A stretch of DNA of 64,000 bases from Paludibacteraceae bacterium (GTDB taxonomy: Bacteria > Bacteroidota > Bacteroidia > Bacteroidales > Paludibacteraceae). The position numbers and the translations under genes were made by a program. Below are positions 26,834 to 34,478 of the stretch, one piece after another. The notes beneath the pieces were generated by a model that was not told where the DNA came from, did not search any database, and worked only from the letters and a program-made list of their open reading frames with translations. The stretch lies in the NCBI GenBank assembly GCA_017477325.1, contig JAFUWV010000002.1:1-64000 (forward strand). Direction: 5' to 3'. Each line of letters begins with the position of its first letter. Position 1 is the stretch's first letter.

Positions 26834-28712
26834 TGTCCTTATGTTTTAGTTCTATATTGATTTCCGTACCCTTTCCTGGAGCAGAACTTATTGTCATCTC
26901 TCCGCCTATGCTCACTACCCTTTCCTTTATGTTTGCCAGTCCGGTACCTTCGGTATTGCTGTCCACAACAAATCCTCTCCCGTTGTCACTTACGTTGATT
27001 GCAGTATAGTCATCTCCCGCCAGCAGCTGCACTGCTATATGCTGTGCCCCGCTCGACTTCACTGCATTATTCACCAGCTCATACACTATGCAGTACACTA
27101 TCTCCTCGTTCTTTATGTGTCTCTCCTCGCCTGAGAAACTGAAACTCACATTCCTGAATGTCGCGCAATAGTCTCTCAGTGCCACTCTCAGTCCGCTTCG
27201 CTTCAGCGAGTTAGGCAGCAGGTGATGAGCCACATTGCGCATCTCTTTTATCGCCTCGTCTGTCAGCCCCGAGGCCGGTGAGTCCTTCTCTTGAAGCAGT
27301 TTGATGGCTGTCAGCAGGCCGCCAAGCCTGTCGTGCAAGTCACGCGAGATGCGTATTCGCTCGTCTATCTCTCCTGACAGCTGTGCCTGTATCACATCAT
27401 GCTTGCGCTTTTGCTTCATCACACGCCATAGCAGCACAAACACTATCACCAGCGTCAGCAGCACTATCACTACCAATACGAACACTATCAGCATCAATTT
27501 CCTGTCTCTCTTCAGTTGGTCTATCGCACTCTGCTTCTTGTCTGTCTCATAGGCAACCTCCATCTCTGAGATGCCTGACTGGTAGTGCATCGTGGCAAAC
27601 TGCTCCATCCCGTTGTATATCTTCACCACCTGCTCCTTTGCCTTCTCTTTCTCCCCCAGCTCTGTATATATCTGCGTCATCCACACGTATGTTCCTATGT
27701 CGTCGTATGTCTCTTCGCCGTCGGCATCCACTGCCTTCGCCGCATATTCCAGTGCCTTCGCCCAGTTCTTCTTATCCATCTCTATCTCGCAGCAGAAGTT
27801 ATACACTGCCGCCACCGTCTCCGCACCTGTGTCCTCCGTTATTCTCGACAACACCTCTGCAGCATACTTCTCTGCAGCCGCCACGTCATGCGTCTTGTGC
27901 AACTGACGCCTGCCCAATGCGTTTACTACTTCTATATAAGCGTCGTTCTCAAGGTCTTTGTGAGCCGAGTAGTACTCATACGCCGTGTTCAGGTATTCCT
28001 CTGCCTTGTCATACTCACCACCATTGGAATACATCAATCCCAGTCCCTTGTTAGGTAACGCAATCAACAGCGAGTCTTTCGAACGTAATGCCGCATCCAA
28101 TGAAAGATAATAGTTCTTCTCTGCCTCCTTGCCATTACCCATACAATAATACAGTTCTGCCACATTATGATAGAGCGTAGCTAAGGATTCGTACCACCCG
28201 TATTTCTCGAATATCGGCAATGCCAACTGATAATAATGTATTGCCAAATGCAGTTTGTCCTGCATGTTGTACAGGTTGCCTAAGCTGCCATACAGAGTAC
28301 TCAGGTTGTCGTCGATATCACTCTGTTCGTATCTGTCCGACCCACACATTCTCTCTGTCACCTGCAGAGCCTCATTGAAATACCCGAGGGCCTTCTCATA
28401 ATCATTGCCACCGTATGCCACCAAACCCATTATACGCAGTGCGTCCGCCTCAGAATTAAGGTAGTCATGTTTCCTGCTCAAGTCTCTTGCCTTGCTTGCA
28501 TAGTGCGCCGATTTCTTTCCGTCTGTCTGCAGATAACCCCACATCAAGTCCTTATAAATCCTCACTAAATCGTCATCACTCAGAGCCTGTCCGCTGCTTA
28601 GCACTGTCTCAAGCGAGTCAACTTTGCGGTTACGGTGGTCTGTGTAGTCTGCCAGCACCAGCGCCGGTATAGCAAAACACAGCAATACTATATTAAAAAT
28701 TTTATGCTTCAT
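26826..28712 (-). CDS. TPR-containing sensor histidine kinase (HisKA_3/HATPase)
   Basis: The ATG at 28712 is chosen because the longer TTG start lies inside the -7 box. From there, residues 1-21 form a signal peptide and about 25-390 form TPR repeats in the periplasm. A transmembrane helix lies near 406-429. The HisKA_3 dimerisation domain has the phospho-His near 460 (RDLHDRLGG). A HATPase domain follows with N-box NNAVKS (~548), DNGRGF (~576) and GTGLANIKERV. It should autophosphorylate and pass phosphate to Asp54 of the downstream regulator. The signal sensed by the TPR part is unknown. Confidence 0.92.
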   Translation of the reverse strand: MKHKIFNIVLLCFAIPALVLADYTDHRNRKVDSLETVLSSGQALSDDDLVRIYKDLMWGYLQTDGKKSAHYASKARDLSRKHDYLNSEADALRIMGLVAYGGNDYEKALGYFNEALQVTERMCGSDRYEQSDIDDNLSTLYGSLGNLYNMQDKLHLAIHYYQLALPIFEKYGWYESLATLYHNVAELYYCMGNGKEAEKNYYLSLDAALRSKDSLLIALPNKGLGLMYSNGGEYDKAEEYLNTAYEYYSAHKDLENDAYIEVVNALGRRQLHKTHDVAAAEKYAAEVLSRITEDTGAETVAAVYNFCCEIEMDKKNWAKALEYAAKAVDADGEETYDDIGTYVWMTQIYTELGEKEKAKEQVVKIYNGMEQFATMHYQSGISEMEVAYETDKKQSAIDQLKRDRKLMLIVFVLVVIVLLTLVIVFVLLWRVMKQKRKHDVIQAQLSGEIDERIRISRDLHDRLGGLLTAIKLLQEKDSPASGLTDEAIKEMRNVAHHLLPNSLKRSGLRVALRDYCATFRNVSFSFSGEERHIKNEEIVYCIVYELVNNAVKSSGAQHIAVQLLAGDDYTAINVSDNGRGFVVDSNTEGTGLANIKERVVSIGGEMTISSAPGKGTEINIELKHKDND

Positions 28713-28728
28713 AGTCTCTTTTGTTGTG

Positions 28729-28762
28729 CAAAGATACAACTTTTTGATAATAAAACAACAAA
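28729..28762 (-). promoter_or_regulatory. Promoter of the kinase/regulator operon
   Basis: The minus-strand -7 box TATCTTTG is at 28729-28736. A TTTG lies 22 bp upstream (28759-28762), or GTTG at 19 bp (28756-28759). The predicted start near 28722 excludes the TTG at 28739 as start codon. Confidence 0.7.
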
Positions 28763-28786
28763 ATACTAATACTTCACCCTAAAATA

Positions 28787-28832
28787 CCCCCATTTGGGGG
28801 ATATGGAGAGTGGAAAAAATGCCCTAATTTTG
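28787..28832 (+). promoter_or_regulatory. Operator/promoter module 1 for the zinc-ribbon OmpA gene
   Basis: The near-perfect palindrome CCCCCATTTGGGGG (28787-28800) is followed after 24 bp by a -7 box TAATTTTG (28825-28832). No TTG lies at the normal -33 spacing; the palindrome centre would be at about -44 from the start, the position of an activator site. The same layout recurs exactly 74 bp downstream. Confidence 0.7.
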
Positions 28833-28860
28833 CACCGTCAAACCTCTTGCATACAAAAAA

Positions 28861-28906
28861 CCCTCAATTGGGGAATGGTGAGTATTATAAATAAGGCATA
28901 CCTTTG
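28861..28906 (+). promoter_or_regulatory. Operator/promoter module 2 for the zinc-ribbon OmpA gene
   Basis: CCCTCAATTGGGGA (28861-28874; 11 of 14 bases as in module 1), a 24-bp gap and TACCTTTG (28899-28906). The offset from site start to -7 box is 38 bp, identical to module 1. Transcription should start near 28912, about 37 nt before the ATG. Confidence 0.7.
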
Positions 28907-28948
28907 CCCGCGAATTTCGTAATGCACTAACCAAACATATATACCGTT

Positions 28949-30469
28949 ATGAAACATCTTAGATTCATTACTCTGGCTATCGTAGCGTCTGTGCTCTTTA
29001 TGCCTGCCAATGCACAATTCCTCAACCGCCTCATTCGCTCTGCTGGCAATGCGGCTGAGAATGCGGTGCAAAGCAATGTCAACCGTCAGATTGACCGCGC
29101 TATCGACGATGCCTTCGAAGGCAAACAAAACGAGTCAAAAAAGTCAAAAAAAGACCGTAAACAGCAAGACAACAATCAAGAAGAGCAGACTTATCAACAG
29201 CAGCAGTCTGACTCATATTCCCAATCTTCACAAGCTTCGTCCTCACAAGGCTGGCACTGCCCCTCTTGCGGCAACACAGGCAACACAGGCAAGTTCTGTA
29301 ACGAGTGTGGCACCAAGCGCCCGGAAGAGCAGTCTTCCGTCTGGACTTGTCCTTCTTGCGGTCACGAAGGCAACACCGGCAAGTTCTGCGACGAATGCGG
29401 AACCAAACGCGATGGTACCAAACAGGCCGACCGTGCAACGTCGGAATGGAACAAGTTCGACTTTGTGCCCGGCGACGAAGTCATCTTCTACGACCAGCTG
29501 GAGAACGAGCAACTCGGCGAGTTCCCCTCCAAATGGGAACTGATAGGCGGCGAAGCGGAGATACAAAAACTGAACGGCGAGAATGTGATAGCCTTGATGG
29601 ATGGTGTACGCATAATGCCGCTTATCGAGCCTATGTGGAATTATCTCCCCGATGTCTATACCATCGAGTTCGACTACTATGAGGCATTAGAGAAAGAAGG
29701 CGAGAACTATGGAGATATAGAATTCAAAGTGATGCCGGAAAATGAGCATGATCTGTATCATGAATTATGGCGGGTAAATTTTCCTACCTTTATTAACGAA
29801 CCTAATCTTATCCACTATAAAGATGACAACAAGACTATTCACACTTATTTTAGAGAAACTGCTATTACAACAGGACAATACTTCGATAATGATAACAGAT
29901 TGGATAAGGTGGAGTACAACAAGTGGCATCACATCTCTATCTCGGTGAACAAGCGCGCTGTGAAGATTTATTATGACGAGACACGTGTTGCAAATATACC
30001 AAACTACCAAAATCCTAATGGCGGCTACTTCGGCTTCCATTACGCCTGGGCGGAGACGCAATATCCGTTATACATCAAGAATGTACGTTTCGCCAAAGGA
30101 GCCAAGCCGCTCTACGACCGCATGATGACGGACGGCAAGTTCATCACCTACGGTATTACGTTTGACGTAGGCAAAGCTATTATCAAACCCGAATCTATGG
30201 GCGAGATCAACCGTATCGTCAAACTTATGACCGACGACCCGTCACTCAAATTTGAGGTACAAGGTCACACCGACAACACCGGCAATGCCGCTTCCAACCA
30301 GACGCTCTCCGAGCAGCGTGCACAAGCTATTGTTCAGAAACTCGTCGAGATGGGTATCTCCGCCGACCGGCTCACTGCTGTAGGCAAAGGACAGACCAAC
30401 CCGCTCGCGGATAACAGCACCGATAAAGGACGCGCCAAGAACCGACGCGTGGAATTCATTAAGCAATAA
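28949..30469 (+). CDS. Exported OmpA-family protein with two zinc ribbons
   Basis: The 506-residue protein has a signal peptide (1-22, ending ANA), a short helical stretch, and a Gln/Ser/Lys-rich linker (about 58-100). Two near-identical zinc ribbons follow: Cys104/107/117/120 and Cys134/137/147/150, each CPSCG..GNTGKFC-x2-CGTKR. A lectin/LamG-like beta domain covers about 170-385. The OmpA/MotB peptidoglycan-binding domain (about 400-506) has GHTDNTG, LSEQRA and NRRVEF. It should sit in the periplasm bound to cell wall. Paired zinc ribbons are usual in cytoplasmic proteins, so this order is uncommon. Two operator/-7 modules precede it; a lipoprotein follows 52 nt downstream. Confidence 0.88.
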   Translation: MKHLRFITLAIVASVLFMPANAQFLNRLIRSAGNAAENAVQSNVNRQIDRAIDDAFEGKQNESKKSKKDRKQQDNNQEEQTYQQQQSDSYSQSSQASSSQGWHCPSCGNTGNTGKFCNECGTKRPEEQSSVWTCPSCGHEGNTGKFCDECGTKRDGTKQADRATSEWNKFDFVPGDEVIFYDQLENEQLGEFPSKWELIGGEAEIQKLNGENVIALMDGVRIMPLIEPMWNYLPDVYTIEFDYYEALEKEGENYGDIEFKVMPENEHDLYHELWRVNFPTFINEPNLIHYKDDNKTIHTYFRETAITTGQYFDNDNRLDKVEYNKWHHISISVNKRAVKIYYDETRVANIPNYQNPNGGYFGFHYAWAETQYPLYIKNVRFAKGAKPLYDRMMTDGKFITYGITFDVGKAIIKPESMGEINRIVKLMTDDPSLKFEVQGHTDNTGNAASNQTLSEQRAQAIVQKLVEMGISADRLTAVGKGQTNPLADNSTDKGRAKNRRVEFIKQ

Positions 30470-30521
30470 AACAATAATAAGGTCGATATCTCGGAAATCA
30501 ATCATAAAAAACCACATCATT

Positions 30522-31274
30522 ATGAAACGTATCTCTATCGCACTCATGTGCCTCGCAGCACTGACTATGTTCACATGCTGCAACAAGAAAAAGAACACCA
30601 CCGAAGATGGCAAGGTTGACATCGAGAAAGTGGCAGACAAAGTAATGCAGAAGGAGTTCTCCGGCGAGAAATACTCCAAAGAGGCGGCCGTGTACTTCTT
30701 CAAAGAGGGCTTCGGTATCAACTTCGACGAACTCAAACCCGACTACCCGCTCAACGAAGAAAGCAAGTACACCTACTCCGGCGAGAAAAACCAATACACC
30801 GGCAACACCGAGGTCCTTTCTAACTTCAAGATTGCTGACGACACCAAGTATTCCAAAGAAGACCATGAGAACAACGTGCGAAAAATCTATGCACTGACGA
30901 AGGCTGTCTCGGACAACGGCATCAACATGTACGGTTTCGAAGAGAAGAATACCAAGGAAGAAGCCATGGCTGAAAAAGACCTCGAGACCATGATTAAAAA
31001 CGGAAAAGGCTCTTCCTTCATGGGCGTTGAACTCTATATCGGCTCCTATGGCTGGGCATTCCTCCGCAACGGCAAACTCTACCACTGCGAAGTTGACCTG
31101 CTCGAGAGTCCTAAGGAAAAAGATGAGGCTGGCAACAAACGCAAGATGGGATATGCCGTCAAAATCTACAAGGCTCTCGACAAGAGTTTCGACGATACTA
31201 TGCAGGACCTCGACAAAGCCCTCGAAGACCCCGAAGTGCAGAAGCAAGTCGAAAAAGCACTCAAAAACTACTAA
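30522..31274 (+). CDS. Lipoprotein of unknown function
   Basis: The 250-residue protein has a lipoprotein signal with Cys19 or Cys20 (Met-Phe-Thr-Cys-Cys). The mature part is Lys/Glu-rich, with a helical C-terminus from about 220. No family is recognised. It is 52 nt downstream of the zinc-ribbon OmpA gene with no terminator between, so it is probably part of that operon and regulon. After it comes the inverted-repeat-bounded toxin-antitoxin cassette. Confidence 0.75.
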   Translation: MKRISIALMCLAALTMFTCCNKKKNTTEDGKVDIEKVADKVMQKEFSGEKYSKEAAVYFFKEGFGINFDELKPDYPLNEESKYTYSGEKNQYTGNTEVLSNFKIADDTKYSKEDHENNVRKIYALTKAVSDNGINMYGFEEKNTKEEAMAEKDLETMIKNGKGSSFMGVELYIGSYGWAFLRNGKLYHCEVDLLESPKEKDEAGNKRKMGYAVKIYKALDKSFDDTMQDLDKALEDPEVQKQVEKALKNY

Positions 31275-31315
31275 ACCTGCACCTTAATATATAATTAACA
31301 CACGTGTTCTTTGAC

Positions 31316-31330
31316 ATATTGGATTACCGC
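31316..31330 (+). repeat. Left 15-bp inverted repeat of the HepT/MntA cassette
   Basis: ATATTGGATTACCGC is the exact reverse complement of 32106-32120 on the other side of the toxin-antitoxin pair. No target-site duplication is visible outside the arms. Confidence 0.75.
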
Positions 31331-31384
31331 AAGATGAGAATATATTATTAAATCTTCATCTTTCAGGAGAAAAATCTACCTTTT

Positions 31385-31416
31385 ATTGCACTATATTATT
31401 TTTTTTACTACCTTTG
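31385..31416 (+). promoter_or_regulatory. Promoter of mntA-hepT
   Basis: ATTG (31385-31388), a 20-bp spacer and TACCTTTG (31409-31416), with the predicted start about 20 nt before the ATG at 31441. The cassette therefore has its own promoter inside the inverted repeats. Confidence 0.8.
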
Positions 31417-31440
31417 CCGCCGAATAAGTAGTTAAAGGAA

Positions 31441-31752
31441 ATGAGCACTGCAACTTACAGCAATATTATCCCTAAGATAAGTCAGTATTTTGCCACACAG
31501 CCTATTGAAAAGGCATGGCTCTTCGGGTCGTTTGCACGAGGAGAAGAAACGCAAAATAGTGATATCGACATATTGTTCATTCCTCAGAAAGGCAAATTCT
31601 TCTCTCTACTAACCTACTCACACATTCATAGAGAGTTAGAACAATTATTAGGACGAAAAGTTGACCTGGTGGCTGAAGGAACCTTACGACCTATGGCCGC
31701 TAAAACTGCCAATAGAGACAAACTTGTTATTTATGAGAGAAGCAGCTCGTGA
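31441..31752 (+). CDS. mntA: MntA-type nucleotidyltransferase antitoxin
   Basis: The 103-residue protein has the minimal nucleotidyltransferase motif GSX10DXD (GSFARGEETQNSDID, about 31-45). In studied HepT/MntA pairs this enzyme transfers AMP to a tyrosine of the HEPN toxin and inactivates it. Its stop overlaps the hepT start by 20 nt, typical of the pair. Length and motifs suggest an intact antitoxin. Confidence 0.9.
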   Translation: MSTATYSNIIPKISQYFATQPIEKAWLFGSFARGEETQNSDIDILFIPQKGKFFSLLTYSHIHRELEQLLGRKVDLVAEGTLRPMAAKTANRDKLVIYERSSS

Positions 31753-32080
31753 TTTAGACAGACTCATGCATATCTCTGAAGCTATCGCTAATGTTGAAGA
31801 GTTTATGCAAAACAAGTCGTTTGAAGATTTCTCTAACGACAAGATGCTATATTTTGCTGTGGTTAAAAATATAGAAATCTTAGGTGAAGCAGCATACAAA
31901 CTCACGCATGATTTCTGCAATAATCACCCCGATACTCCTTGGCAAGACATCATAAATATGAGACATGTTTTGGCCCACGGCTACTATACTACAAGTAAAG
32001 AGTATATCTGGTCAACTATCCAAGTTGAACTTCCTCTCCTCAAACAACAAATCCTTCTGTATATTCAAGAGTTAAGTTAA
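31733..32080 (+). CDS. hepT: HepT-type HEPN RNase toxin
   Basis: The start at the internal ATG 31733 (MREAARDLDRL) gives a 115-residue HEPN protein of normal size; the longer frame covers most of the mntA 3' end and is not expected. The active motif RX4HXY is complete (RHVLAHGY, about 85-92), so ribonuclease activity and the tyrosine target of MntA are both present. It is co-transcribed with mntA and ends just before a terminator hairpin that overlaps the right inverted repeat. Confidence 0.9.
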   Translation: MREAARDLDRLMHISEAIANVEEFMQNKSFEDFSNDKMLYFAVVKNIEILGEAAYKLTHDFCNNHPDTPWQDIINMRHVLAHGYYTTSKEYIWSTIQVELPLLKQQILLYIQELS

Positions 32081-32103
32081 TTCTTTTTCTAACTCAAATA
32101 TAT

Positions 32104-32138
32104 AAGCGGTAATCCAATATTCATGGAGTACCGCTTTT
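32104..32138 (+). terminator. Terminator of mntA-hepT, containing the right inverted repeat
   Basis: AAGCGGTA (32104-32111) pairs with TACCGCTT (32129-32136), with CCA/TGG continuing the stem, followed by a short T-run. The 15-bp GCGGTAATCCAATAT (32106-32120) lies inside it and is the inverted copy of 31316-31330. Confidence 0.65.
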
Positions 32139-32170
32139 CTTGCATATAAACTCTTAATAATACATGTCTT

Positions 32171-33439
32171 ATGAAAACAACCAACTTCCTCACGGCACTC
32201 CTTTGCCTCGCAATGCTTGCTCTCGTGCCCGCTTGCAACACAAACCCTCCCGAACAAGGAACAGAACAAGGTGAAAACAACGGAAACCAGGGTAACAACA
32301 ATGGTAACCAAGGCAATAACAACGAGAATCCATACACCAATGTAGATGACAAAGAACTCACCAACTGGCAGAAATGTCTCAAACACGTTGCACCCGGCAT
32401 CTACCAGGGTCTCCCCGACCAAATCTACTTCGGTATGGAAATGGACTATGAGAATGAGATACTCGCCGTATGCGCCGATGGTAGTGCATTCTATATAGGT
32501 GACCTCACAGCAGGCGATGTCATCGCGCCCTTCACTGCCTTCGATGGCAACCTCACATTCCATGATATATCTGCCAAGAACGACAGCAAACTCGGACTCA
32601 TCTACGATGATAAGGTAACTGTCTTTTCTAAAGAGAAACTCGAGTCTTTTAATAATGCAGCCGCCTCATGGATTGATGCCCAACTGAAGATATTTGCCGG
32701 ATACTTCGGCTTTGATGACTACTTATATCAAGGTACGATGATTGAAAAGTACTTCAAGAAGATTGACGAGGCTCCCGACTTCAACACTACCTACGAGAAA
32801 ATATTCAACCTTGCCAAGAAGCAGGGTGGTTTCGTAGCCATGAATGACTTGTTCCACCCCGTTTATACCATCTATAATGACGGCTGGCACAGCGAGCTCT
32901 ATCCTGAAGACATGAACACCAAGCGTTGGGTCGTACCATACGATGGCAACGGTAAGATTGAGCGCTTCTGTGTCAAGCGCCAGCGCGGATGGGAAGGAGG
33001 TGGCAAACGCTTCATCTTCTACGGACCTTGCGATTGGGGAAATGTCACCTACGTGGAGTGCGATGTTGTCTGCGAGTATGCCGGAGCAAAATACTGGTTC
33101 GACAAGATTACTGCTATGAACGACCGATACAACAAAGTCTATGAACCCAATACTCTCTGTGTTGACGGCGATTATGATCTTTTTGGTGATGGGTCCTACG
33201 TTGTCAAAATGACAACTGCAGGCTACCAGTATTATTCAGAACCGGAGTCAGATGACAATGGGCATCATTATGGATATGATGCAGAGGGTGTCAGAAGACA
33301 GTTTACGGATGATAATGAGGGATTCGGCACGGGAGGATACGTGCATCCGGAATACAAAATGAGTTGGTTGAAACCCACTGCTAGTTATATTACACCTATG
33401 ACCATCGTGTTTAGTGTCAACTATGTCACTTGGGTATAA
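32171..33439 (+). CDS. Lipoprotein with Asn/Gly-rich linker, unknown function
   Basis: The 422-residue protein has a lipoprotein signal (Val-Pro-Ala-Cys, Cys about 22). A low-complexity linker rich in Asn, Gly, Gln and Glu (about 25-55) follows, encoded by near-tandem 18-bp units. The remaining ~365 residues look globular, with many Tyr, Trp and Asp and five to six Cys; no family is recognised. The linker suggests the domain is held away from the membrane. It follows the HepT/MntA cassette and precedes another lipoprotein by 46 nt. Confidence 0.75.
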   Translation: MKTTNFLTALLCLAMLALVPACNTNPPEQGTEQGENNGNQGNNNGNQGNNNENPYTNVDDKELTNWQKCLKHVAPGIYQGLPDQIYFGMEMDYENEILAVCADGSAFYIGDLTAGDVIAPFTAFDGNLTFHDISAKNDSKLGLIYDDKVTVFSKEKLESFNNAAASWIDAQLKIFAGYFGFDDYLYQGTMIEKYFKKIDEAPDFNTTYEKIFNLAKKQGGFVAMNDLFHPVYTIYNDGWHSELYPEDMNTKRWVVPYDGNGKIERFCVKRQRGWEGGGKRFIFYGPCDWGNVTYVECDVVCEYAGAKYWFDKITAMNDRYNKVYEPNTLCVDGDYDLFGDGSYVVKMTTAGYQYYSEPESDDNGHHYGYDAEGVRRQFTDDNEGFGTGGYVHPEYKMSWLKPTASYITPMTIVFSVNYVTWV

Positions 33440-33485
33440 ATCGTTACTACTCACTTATTTCAAACAAATAATAAAATTTATAGTT

Positions 33486-34223
33486 ATGAAGAAGACGTTC
33501 TTTTTTGCGCTTATATGCACTGCAAGTGCAGTATTGTTTACTGCTTGCAATCCAAACAATCCTTCTAACCAATCAGAAAACAGCGGAACTGATGGCGAAG
33601 AACTCACTGAAAAAGTGATCATCGCAAATCTGCCTGTAAATGTAAAATTTTCTACAAGCATTATTAAAACACAATCTGCAGGTCGTACTACCATCAACTC
33701 TACCATTACCAAAATAGGCGCAGACTGGCTTATGCAGAGTCATGGTGTTCACACGATAAACCTTTTTGACGGTGGCACAAAAACAGAGATAGAGGATGTC
33801 ACTCTCTATTTGCGCTTCGACAAAGACGGCAATACTCTTAAGGAATATTCGTCAACCGATGGCGGTCTGACATGGTCGGCTACATCCAAATACTCCAAGT
33901 TCTCCACTTTTGCATTTATCAATGCCAACAAACCATTCCTTGATCCATCAGTTAACTTGGGATATGGATGCACGATTGATGCAGTTTACAAGAAAACAGT
34001 AGAAAAAGGTGAGGTCTGCTCGCGCCCATGTACCAAATATACACGCACTTATGTCGGAGAATATGACTATGAAAACCAAAACTCGGTATATCTGGTTGAT
34101 GATGCCACACACCTTGTCTTTAGCGAAGAAACAACCGTCGGTTTCGACAACTTTAGAGAAAAAGACGAAGTTACATCATGGGACGAATCTGTCAAGTCCT
34201 TCGACGTTGTACTTCCAAAATAA
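33486..34223 (+). CDS. Lipoprotein of unknown function
   Basis: The ATG at 33486 gives a clean lipoprotein signal (MKKTFFFALI...LFTAC, Cys about 21); the longer frame begins within the previous gene and is rejected. The product is 245 residues, with an Asn/Ser-rich linker and a beta-rich domain containing YTRTYVGEYDYENQ near the C-terminus. No family recognised. It ends the lipoprotein group, and 255 nt of repeats follow. Confidence 0.75.
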   Translation: MKKTFFFALICTASAVLFTACNPNNPSNQSENSGTDGEELTEKVIIANLPVNVKFSTSIIKTQSAGRTTINSTITKIGADWLMQSHGVHTINLFDGGTKTEIEDVTLYLRFDKDGNTLKEYSSTDGGLTWSATSKYSKFSTFAFINANKPFLDPSVNLGYGCTIDAVYKKTVEKGEVCSRPCTKYTRTYVGEYDYENQNSVYLVDDATHLVFSEETTVGFDNFREKDEVTSWDESVKSFDVVLPK

Positions 34224-34280
34224 ACGGCAACCGACACCTCATCTTCAGTTACCCGCCTCCGACCCAAATTATAGCCGGTT

Positions 34281-34335
34281 ACGTAAAAAAGACGTAAACG
34301 ACACGTAAACGAGACGTAAACGAGACGTAAACGAA
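34281..34335. repeat. Five 11-bp direct repeats (ACGTAAACGAG)
   Basis: ACGTAAA recurs at 34281, 34292, 34303, 34314 and 34325, exactly 11 bp apart, so the copies face the same side of the helix. They are followed by other simple repeats (CAATTCACC at 34351-34375 and GAATTATGAATTA at 34383-34412). All lie between a lipoprotein gene and the HerA-like ATPase promoter. Confidence 0.75.
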
Positions 34336-34420
34336 TCGAATCACCTACTTACCAATTCACCAATTCACCTGTTCACCATAATTATGAATTGTGAATTATG
34401 AATTATGAATTAGTACATCA

Positions 34421-34452
34421 TTTGTGTAGTTGGAAAATAATACCTACCTTTG
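34421..34452 (+). promoter_or_regulatory. Promoter of the HerA-like ATPase gene
   Basis: TTTG (34421-34424), a 20-bp spacer and TACCTTTG (34445-34452): exact consensus, 27 nt before the ATG. Confidence 0.85.
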
Positions 34453-34478
34453 TGGCGTATTAACCAATAACTCTATCA

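Noticed and set aside
30498..31247. Long minus-strand frame opposite the lipoprotein at 30522.
   Set aside because: Valine/phenylalanine-rich translation typical of the reverse strand of Lys/Glu/Asp-rich coding; the plus frame has a lipobox and operon context.
31316..32120. Target-site duplication around the HepT/MntA cassette.
   Set aside because: Bases outside the 15-bp arms do not repeat, so classical transposition is not supported by the sequence.
32255..32335. Near-tandem 18-bp units that could look like a small repeat array or CRISPR-like spacing.
   Set aside because: They encode the Asn/Gly-rich linker of a lipoprotein in frame; there are no constant spacers or palindromic repeats.
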